Assembly (NCBI GenBank): GCA_963169665.1
Contig: CAUJET010000154.1
Location: 1-35,345 of the forward strand
Length of the DNA: 35,345 nucleotides
Reading direction: 5' to 3'
Source: Actinomycetota bacterium
GTDB taxonomy: Bacteria > Actinomycetota > Acidimicrobiia > Acidimicrobiales > Ilumatobacteraceae
Shown here: piece by piece, positions 29,725-35,345 of the stretch
Numbering within the stretch: position 1 is the stretch's first letter
Layout of the letters: every line of letters begins with the position of its first letter
Translations under genes and position numbers: made by a program
The notes under the pieces: generated by a model
Told to the model about the DNA's origin: nothing
The model's input: only the letters and a program-made list of their open reading frames with translations
Database searches by the model: none

Positions 29725-31038
29725 TCAGGCGAGGGAGAACTCGGGAGACATCACGAGCAGCCCGTGGAGCAGCGTCGAACGATCTCGGCGCGACTCGACC
29801 GCCTCGACGGCGTGCCAGAGCACGTCGAGCGTCGACTGGCCCACCTCGTGCAGCGCCGCACGACCGAGCAGGTCGCCGACCGGGTCTGCCTCGTCGAGCG
29901 TGGCGGTCTCCCAGGCGTTGTCGTAGGCCACCTGCGCCTTGGTCATCTCGGCACCGACCGAGAGCCATCGCGTCGTCCCGGGCCAGCCGGCCACGTTCGG
30001 CGGACTGAACGGCACCTGGCCGAGCTGATCGAGGGGCCACCAGTCGATCGACAGGTCGAACAGCCGACGCACGGCGATGAACCACTCGACCGCCGACCGC
30101 GGCCGGTTCAAGCGCTGCTCGAGGAACGACGGGTGACGCACGATCGTCTCGACGAGCGGCCGGATCTCGAGACCGCTGTCGGCGAACACCCGGGCGAGCT
30201 CGTCGAGGCGATCCGGTTCCGGCCAGACGCCGACCAGGTGTTCGTGCACCTTGCCCGCGACGAACGGCGCGCACGCCGGGTGATCGCACACGGCGTCGAC
30301 CACCTCGGCAGCGCTCGCGACGGAGCGTCCCAGGAACGACACGGAGTCGGGCGGGCCGCTGTCGGGATCGAAGCGCACCTCGTCGTCGTTGTCACCGTCC
30401 ACCCACCATCCGGCGAGCGCGCGCGCCGCGGCACGGATGTCGTCCTCGGTGTACCCGGCGCCGTGGCCGAGCGCGAACAGCTCCATCAACTCGCGGGCAT
30501 AGTTCTCGTTCGGCGCGCCTGCGTAGCTGCCCGCGCCGTCGAGCCAGTAGAGCATCGCGGCGTCGACCGTGAGTTCCTGCAGGAGGCTCCGGAAGTTGCC
30601 CATCGCATGGGTTCGCAGCAGCTGGTGCTGGCGGTACATCAGCAACGGCGGCGCCTTGTCCAGCCCGCTGGTGAGGTGGCCGTGCCAGAACCAGATCATC
30701 CGGTCGTGCACGCCGGCGCGTTCGTCGCTCATCACGTCGAGCCACCAGGCGGGGAGGCGGCTGTAGTCGTCGTCGCTGCCCAGTGCCGGATCCTCCGGCC
30801 AGAACGGCTCGGCGGCGAGCAGCTGCTCGATCAGATCGGTGGGCGACATGCCGTCCAGCTCCTCCACCTGCCACGGCCTCGCGCCGAACGACAGCCGACG
30901 AAGCACATGGGCGCGCAACGCCCGCTCATCGTCCACGACCGGCACGGCCCGGCGGTTCGTCGACCATCCCGTCCGTCGGGGGTGCAGCGGCGACAGGGGA
31001 CGTGCGCGGCGGTGGGTGCCCAGGAAGTGCGGTGCCAT
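29725..31038 (-). CDS. DUF1800 family protein
   Basis: Protein of 437 residues matching DUF1800, an all-helical family of unknown function usually found with DUF1501. Hallmarks: HVLRRLSFGARPWQVEEL, MIWFWHGHLTSGLDK, and NENYARELMELFALGHGAGYTEDDIRAAARALAGW, then FSPPNVAGWPG near the C-terminus. No signal peptide is visible, although many relatives are thought to act outside the cytoplasm, perhaps carried by the Tat-exported partner. ATG 31038 is chosen because CACGAT lies 6 nt upstream and an upstream reading to 31149 runs through the regulatory repeats. It is transcribed away from the second two-component system. Confidence 0.88.
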   Translation of the reverse strand: MAPHFLGTHRRARPLSPLHPRRTGWSTNRRAVPVVDDERALRAHVLRRLSFGARPWQVEELDGMSPTDLIEQLLAAEPFWPEDPALGSDDDYSRLPAWWLDVMSDERAGVHDRMIWFWHGHLTSGLDKAPPLLMYRQHQLLRTHAMGNFRSLLQELTVDAAMLYWLDGAGSYAGAPNENYARELMELFALGHGAGYTEDDIRAAARALAGWWVDGDNDDEVRFDPDSGPPDSVSFLGRSVASAAEVVDAVCDHPACAPFVAGKVHEHLVGVWPEPDRLDELARVFADSGLEIRPLVETIVRHPSFLEQRLNRPRSAVEWFIAVRRLFDLSIDWWPLDQLGQVPFSPPNVAGWPGTTRWLSVGAEMTKAQVAYDNAWETATLDEADPVGDLLGRAALHEVGQSTLDVLWHAVEAVESRRDRSTLLHGLLVMSPEFSLA

Positions 31039-31207
31039 GGGCGCATCGTGCCGGAGCGAACATGAACCGACGATGAACCGTCCCCTCATCCGCACTTCAT
31101 GTCCGGCTCCCTTCAGCGTTCGATGCTCGACCGATGCCGCAGCGGCCATGTTCGGGTGCGGACGCCTTCATGCGGGCTTCACCGAAGATGTGGAACGATG
31201 AGCGCCC
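31039..31207. promoter_or_regulatory. Divergent control region with 11-bp phased repeats
   Basis: The 169-base gap between DUF1800 (minus) and a response regulator gene (plus) has three pairs of half-sites one helical turn apart: ATGAACCG at 31062 and 31073; the reverse-type CTCAT/TTCAT at 31085 and 31096; and CTTCA at 31166 and 31177. CTTCAT is the complement of ATGAAG, close to ATGAAC, so all may be one site type in both orientations. This fits binding by the adjacent OmpR-type regulator and control of both directions. Putative -10s are CACGAT (31045-31050, minus) and AACGAT (31194-31199, plus). Confidence 0.5.
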
Positions 31208-31873
31208 GTGCGGGTGTTGGTGGTCGAAGATGACGTCTCCTTGGGAGGAGTGGTGCAGCGAGGGCTGTCCGAGGACGGCCATGCGGTCGACCTCGAACGC
31301 ACGCTGACCGGTGCACGGCGGGCATGCGCGATCAACGCCTACCATCTCGTCGTGCTCGACCTCGGTCTGCCCGACGGCGACGGCCTCACCCTGTGCCGTG
31401 AGCTCCACGAGTGCGAACATCCGCCACGGGTGCTCGTGCTCACCGCCCGCGACACCACGGGCGACAAGGTGCTCGGCCTCGATGCCGGCGCCGACGACTA
31501 CCTCACGAAGCCGTTCGACTTCGCCGAGCTCGGTGCACGAGTGCGCGCCTTGCTCCGCCGCCCCGAGCACGCTCGAGCGCCGCTGTTGAAGGTCGCCGAC
31601 ATCGAGCTCGATCCCGCTGCCCACACCGTCCGCCGATCCGGGGTGATGGTCCCGCTGACGGCTCGCGAATTCGCACTCCTGCACTTCCTCATGGACCGTG
31701 CCGGCGATGTCGTCACCCGCACCGAACTGCTCGAAGCCGTCTGGGACGCGAACTACGACGGACTCTCCAACGTCGTCGACGTGCACGTCGCCAACGTGCG
31801 CCGCAAGCTCGAGCTGCCGGGCAAGCCGGCGCCGATCGACACCGTCCGCGGCGTGGGGTACCGGTTCGGCTGA
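31208..31873 (+). CDS. OmpR-family response regulator
   Basis: Response regulator of 221 residues: receiver with Glu7-Asp8-Asp9, phospho-acceptor Asp51 (VLDLGLPDG), Thr in VLTARDT and Lys in LTKPFDF; winged-helix domain with LTAREFALLHFLMDRAGDVVTRTELLEAVWD and VDVHVANVRRKL ... VRGVGYRFG. The GTG at 31208 has no ribosome binding site and AACGAT 8 nt upstream, suggesting a leaderless message. Its stop shares one base with the kinase start (TGATG). It is the probable regulator of itself and the divergent DUF1800-DUF1501 operon. Confidence 0.95.
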   Translation: MRVLVVEDDVSLGGVVQRGLSEDGHAVDLERTLTGARRACAINAYHLVVLDLGLPDGDGLTLCRELHECEHPPRVLVLTARDTTGDKVLGLDAGADDYLTKPFDFAELGARVRALLRRPEHARAPLLKVADIELDPAAHTVRRSGVMVPLTAREFALLHFLMDRAGDVVTRTELLEAVWDANYDGLSNVVDVHVANVRRKLELPGKPAPIDTVRGVGYRFG

Positions 31874-33048
31874 TGCGGCTGCGACGGGTCAAACCGATGC
31901 TGGCGTTGCTGTTCGCGGCGCTCACGACCGCGATCGCGATCGCACCGCTGTTGCTGTGGCGCAGCGAGCGTGCGGACACGATCCGCTCGAGCCTCGACAC
32001 GTCGCTCGTGACGCAGATGGAGGACGTGCTGTACGGCGAGGTGGCCGGCGCCCGAACGGCGGAGTACCTCACCTGGTACGTGAACGTGAACGACGGCTGG
32101 ACCGACCCGTTCACCGAGACCGATCTCGAACCCCCGCTGTTCACGTGGATGCGCGAGAGCGGGGGAGAGCCCGACTTCCGCGAGTACGCGCTCGACAACG
32201 GCGAGCGGTACCGAGGCTTCATCCGCCCGGTGTTCGATGGGCAGGGCTTCGTCACGCTCGTCGAGGCGACCGACCGCGACGACGAGCTCGGTGCACTCGA
32301 CCGGCGCGCGCTGTTGATGGCGCTCGGGATGCTCGCCGGCAGTCTCTTGCTCGGCGCCGTGCTGAGCAGCCTCGCGATCAGCCCGATGCGGCGCATGATG
32401 GGCGATCAGCAGAGCTTCCTCGCCGATGCGGCACACGAGATGCGCACCCCCCTCGCCGTGATCATGGCGTCCAGCAGCCAGGCGTTGGCCCGTCCACGCT
32501 CGAGCGAGGAGTACGTCCGGTCGCTGTCGGAGATCCGCTCCGCGGCGGAGCGGGCCGCGACGGGCGTGAACGAGATGCTCGACCTCGTGCGCTTCGAGAG
32601 CGGTCAGACGATGCCCCGGATCGGCCCGCTGCGGCTCGACCTGCTGGCCGAGGAGGTCGCCGCGGCGGTTCGCCCCGAGGAAGCGGTGGTGATCGCGGAG
32701 CCGAGCGACGCGGTGGTGGTCGCCGCCGACATGGCGCTCCTGCGCCAGGCCGTCGAGAACGTGGTGCGCAACGCGGCCCGACGGGCCGGGCGTGTGGAGC
32801 TGCTCACCCGCGTCGACCGCCACGACGGCGTGATCGACGTGGTCGACGACGGCCCCGGCTTCGACGCGGCGGTGCTGCCCCGGGTGTTCGAGCGCTACCA
32901 GCGGGGCGACCGGCGTGGGGAGGCCGGGATCGGGCTCGCGATCGTGCGGGCGATCGCGCTCGCCCACGGCGGGTCGGTGTCGGCCACCAACAACGCCGAC
33001 GGTGTCGGTGCGACCGTCAGCATCAAGGTGCCGCTGAGCAGGGCCTGA
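31873..33048 (+). CDS. Sensor histidine kinase without a HAMP domain
   Basis: Membrane histidine kinase of 391 residues. Helices at about 8-28 and 146-168 enclose an extracytoplasmic sensor region of about 115 residues rich in acidic and aromatic residues. Only about 20 residues separate the second helix from the phospho-acceptor His188 ([13 protein letters not shown]), too few for a HAMP linker. ATPase motifs: [12 protein letters not shown] (N), VDDGPGFD (G1), [19 protein letters not shown] (F/G2). The partner is the preceding response regulator, to which it is translationally coupled. Confidence 0.92.
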   Translation: MRLRRVKPMLALLFAALTTAIAIAPLLLWRSERADTIRSSLDTSLVTQMEDVLYGEVAGARTAEYLTWYVNVNDGWTDPFTETDLEPPLFTWMRESGGEPDFREYALDNGERYRGFIRPVFDGQGFVTLVEATDRDDELGALDRRALLMALGMLAGSLLLGAVLSSLAISPMRRMMGDQQSFLADAAHEMRTPLAVIMASSSQALARPRSSEEYVRSLSEIRSAAERAATGVNEMLDLVRFESGQTMPRIGPLRLDLLAEEVAAAVRPEEAVVIAEPSDAVVVAADMALLRQAVENVVRNAARRAGRVELLTRVDRHDGVIDVVDDGPGFDAAVLPRVFERYQRGDRRGEAGIGLAIVRAIALAHGGSVSATNNADGVGATVSIKVPLSRA

Positions 33049-33082
33049 GCCGGTCGCAGGCGGACGGCGGCATGATGGGGTC

Positions 33083-34018
33083 ATGAGCGACACCCCACGA
33101 CCCCGACGCCTGCCCGCCCATGGGGCCGGCACGGTGGCCCTCGGTGACCGCACCGTCCACCGACTCGGGTTCGGCGCGATGCAGATCACCGGCGACGGCG
33201 TGTGGGGCCCTCCGACCGACCGCGCCGAGGCGATCCGTGTGCTTCGCTGCGCCGTGGAGCTCGGCGTCGACCTGATCGACACCGCCGACTCCTACGGGCC
33301 CGACGTCAGCGAGGAGCTGATCCGCGAGGCGCTGCACCCGTATCCGGAGCACCTCGTGATCGCCACCAAGGCCGGACTCGAACGCCCGGGGCCGGGGGAG
33401 TGGCGTACCGACTGCCGCCCCGAACGCCTGCAGGCACAGTGCGAGGGGAGCCTGCGCAAGCTCGGTGTCGAGCGCATCGACCTCTTCCAGCTCCACCGCA
33501 TCGATCCGGCGGTGCCGTTCGCCGATCAACTCGGAGCGCTCGTCGAACTGCAGCACGCCGGCAAGATCGCCCACATCGGGCTGAGCGAGGTCACCGTCGA
33601 ACAGCTCGTCGAGGCGGGCACGATGGCGACGATCGTCTCGGTACAGAACATGTACAACCTCGTCAACCGGGGTGCCGAGGCGCTCGTCGACCACTGCGAA
33701 CGCGAAGGCATCGCGTTCATCCCGTGGATCCCGCTCGACAGCGGCTCGTTGAGCAGGCCCGGCGGGCCGCTCGACACCGTCGCCTCACGGCTGCGGGTGA
33801 CGCCGGCCCAGGTGGCGCTCGCGTGGTTGCTCGAACGCTCCCCGGTGATGCTGCCCATCCCCGGTACGTCGTCGGTGGCTCACCTCGAGAGCAACGTCGG
33901 TGCGGCAGCGGTCCGCCTCATCGACGCCGACCTCGAGGCGATCGACGCCGCGGTCGGCAGTTCGCTCGTGAACCGGGGCATGCGCTCGGTGCGCAAGCTG
34001 CTCAACCGGCGACGCTGA
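33083..34018 (+). CDS. Aldo/keto reductase
   Basis: NADPH-dependent aldo/keto reductase of 311 residues with a (beta/alpha)8 barrel. The catalytic tetrad is present: Asp66 and Tyr71 (DTADSYG), Lys96 (ATKAG) and His138 (LFQLHRID). Later motifs [41 protein letters not shown] fit the family. The physiological carbonyl substrate is unknown. CATGAT lies 6 nt before the ATG, and there is no ribosome binding site. The 3' end overlaps the convergent molybdoenzyme gene by 17 bases. Confidence 0.93.
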   Translation: MSDTPRPRRLPAHGAGTVALGDRTVHRLGFGAMQITGDGVWGPPTDRAEAIRVLRCAVELGVDLIDTADSYGPDVSEELIREALHPYPEHLVIATKAGLERPGPGEWRTDCRPERLQAQCEGSLRKLGVERIDLFQLHRIDPAVPFADQLGALVELQHAGKIAHIGLSEVTVEQLVEAGTMATIVSVQNMYNLVNRGAEALVDHCEREGIAFIPWIPLDSGSLSRPGGPLDTVASRLRVTPAQVALAWLLERSPVMLPIPGTSSVAHLESNVGAAAVRLIDADLEAIDAAVGSSLVNRGMRSVRKLLNRRR

Positions 34019-35345
34019 CCGTCCTCGTGTGCCACCCGGTGGCGCCGTCGGGGTCGGGGCGGCTGACCTCCTCGGTCTGGGTGTCGCCGTTCGCGTCGGT
34101 GGCGCGCACCTGGATCCGGTGCTCGCCGGCGGACACGGCGGTCGTGTCCCAGTCGTAGCGCCACTGGCGCCACGAATCGATGGTCACGTCGGTGGCCAGG
34201 CTCGCTTCCTGCCAGTCCTCGTCGTCGATGCGCACCTCCACCTTGGCCACGCCTCGCTGTTGGGCCCATGCGATGCCGGCGATCGGCACGGTGCCGCGGG
34301 GCACCTCTTCGCCGCGGTCGGGGACGTCGATGCGCGACTGGGTCTTGATCGGTGCGTCGCGCGACCAGCCGCGAGGGACCCAGTAGCCGATGGCTTCGTC
34401 CCAGGTGGTCAGGTCGAGACGGCTCAGCCATTTCGTGGCGCTCACGTAGCCGTACAGCCCGGGCACGATCATGCGTGCCGGGAAGCCGTGCTGGAGCGGC
34501 AACGGCTCACCGTTCATGCCGATCGCGATCATCGCGTCGCGGCCGTCGAGGGCGGCTTCGATCGGGAAGCCGCACGTCCAGCCGTCGACCGACGTGCCGA
34601 ACACCTGCTCGGCCTCGGGCTGCACGCCGGCCTGCTCGAGCAGGTCGCGCAGGAGCACGCCCTGCCACACGGCGTTGCCGATCAGGTCGCCACCGACCTC
34701 GTTGGAGACGCAGGCGATCGTGATGATCCGCTCCACCTGCGGCAGCGCGAGGAGGTCGGCGTAGGTGAGCGTGATCGGGGTGTCGACCCGGCCGCCGATC
34801 TCCATCGACCAGGTGTCGAGGCGGATGCGCGGCACCGACAGTGCCGTGTCGATGAGATAGAAGTCGTCGTTCGGGGTGAGGTACGGCGTGACCGGGCTGA
34901 GCGTCGCATCGGCCGGCACCTCGGGCGCGGTCGACATCACGTCGGCGTCGGCGAGCGTCGGGTCGTCGACCACGTCCGGCAGGGTGTCCGGAGCAGCGGC
35001 GCGGATGCGGTCGATGCGGTCGTTCTCGAGCTTGCGGGCGGCGGCCGTGGCGATGATCGCCGTGCCGGCGACGGCACCGGAGGTGGTGACGAAACGACGC
35101 CGGTCGAAGCCGTTGCGGGCACGCGTCGGCGTGGACGGCATCTCGCGAACGGGGTCGTCGGCCCGCACGAGGCGCACGAGGTACCAGATCACCGCGCTGC
35201 CCACGACTGCGCCGAGCGCCGCCGGCACACCGGCGGAGACCGACTGGTTCGGCCGGCCGGCAGCGACGATGCCGCCGAACAGGCCGAACAGCCCCATGGC
35301 CGCCGGGCCGACGAACGGGCGTGGGCGGGCGCGGGCGCCGGCGAC
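34002..35345 (-). CDS. Membrane-anchored molybdopterin-dependent oxidoreductase (sulfite-oxidase family), 5'-partial
   Basis: C-terminal portion of a sulfite-oxidase/YedY-type molybdenum enzyme. The reading frame stays open to the window edge, and its first visible residues ([16 protein letters not shown], then a helix [17 protein letters not shown]) look like the last helices of an N-terminal membrane domain, so the true start is outside. A twin-arginine-like RRRFVTTSG precedes the catalytic domain, which has the likely Mo-ligand Cys in [12 protein letters not shown] (codon 34710-34712), [46 protein letters not shown] and a C-terminal dimerisation domain with [13 protein letters not shown]. 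The outer-face location is inferred; an oxidoreductase or sulfoxide-reductase-like role is possible. Confidence 0.88.
   Translation of the reverse strand, partial: VAGARARPRPFVGPAAMGLFGLFGGIVAAGRPNQSVSAGVPAALGAVVGSAVIWYLVRLVRADDPVREMPSTPTRARNGFDRRRFVTTSGAVAGTAIIATAAARKLENDRIDRIRAAAPDTLPDVVDDPTLADADVMSTAPEVPADATLSPVTPYLTPNDDFYLIDTALSVPRIRLDTWSMEIGGRVDTPITLTYADLLALPQVERIITIACVSNEVGGDLIGNAVWQGVLLRDLLEQAGVQPEAEQVFGTSVDGWTCGFPIEAALDGRDAMIAIGMNGEPLPLQHGFPARMIVPGLYGYVSATKWLSRLDLTTWDEAIGYWVPRGWSRDAPIKTQSRIDVPDRGEEVPRGTVPIAGIAWAQQRGVAKVEVRIDDEDWQEASLATDVTIDSWRQWRYDWDTTAVSAGEHRIQVRATDANGDTQTEEVSRPDPDGATGWHTRTVSVAG

Noticed and set aside
1..35345. tRNA, rRNA, CRISPR array, insertion sequence or prophage genes
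   Set aside because: None was recognised on either strand. The repeats seen are short palindromes without spacers of CRISPR type and without a transposase.

Overview
The window is about 35 kb of high-GC DNA from a free-living, aerobic actinobacterium. GC-rich codon use, frequent GTG starts, many apparently leaderless promoters (a -10-like hexamer 6-9 nt before the start codon), an F420-type flavin/deazaflavin reductase and an actinobacterial cydABDC layout all point that way. An Acidimicrobiia (Ilumatobacter-like) host is my best guess, but this is inference and not shown by any single marker. I see no tRNA, rRNA, CRISPR array, insertion sequence or phage gene, so this looks like ordinary chromosome with some unusual intergenic structure.

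Layout. 1-3.7 kb (minus strand): an alkyl-sulfatase-like metallo-hydrolase, a lytic transglycosylase lipoprotein and an acyl-CoA dehydrogenase, separated by hairpin-forming repeats. 3.8-8.1 kb (plus): a compact assimilatory sulfate operon, cysH (APS reductase), cysD, cysN, then uroporphyrinogen-III methyltransferase and precorrin-2 dehydrogenase. It makes APS, reduces it to sulfite and builds most of the siroheme cofactor; sulfite reductase itself is not in the window. 8.1-10.4 kb: an ECF sigma factor with a large membrane-anchored partner, flanked by copies of a 47-bp palindromic element. 10.5-16.5 kb: cydA-cydB-cydD-cydC, the cytochrome bd oxidase and its assembly exporter. 16.5-20.2 kb: a 982-residue XRE-STAND-TPR regulator and a LysE-type exporter. 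20.4-24.0 kb: a two-component system followed by a secreted trypsin-fold protein whose catalytic serine is arginine and which has a long Asp/Trp repeat tail. 24.1-28.3 kb: F420-type PPOX protein plus DUF3237 protein, a GNAT acetyltransferase, a PEP-utiliser mobile-domain protein without an ATP-grasp domain, and a quinone oxidoreductase. 28.3-31.0 kb (minus): a DUF1800-DUF1501 pair, divergent from a second two-component system (31.2-33.0 kb). The window closes with an aldo/keto reductase and a membrane molybdopterin oxidoreductase that runs off the right edge.

The most noteworthy items are: the five-copy 47-bp palindromic element family; the apparent pseudoprotease with its W/D repeat tail next to a two-component system; 11-bp phased repeats in front of both response regulator genes (one set also facing DUF1800-DUF1501); and the stand-alone phosphohistidine-domain protein. 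No intergenic stretch exceeds 300 bases; the longest gaps (about 160-226 bases, at 8147, 10311, 20213, 22520 and 31039) are described as features.
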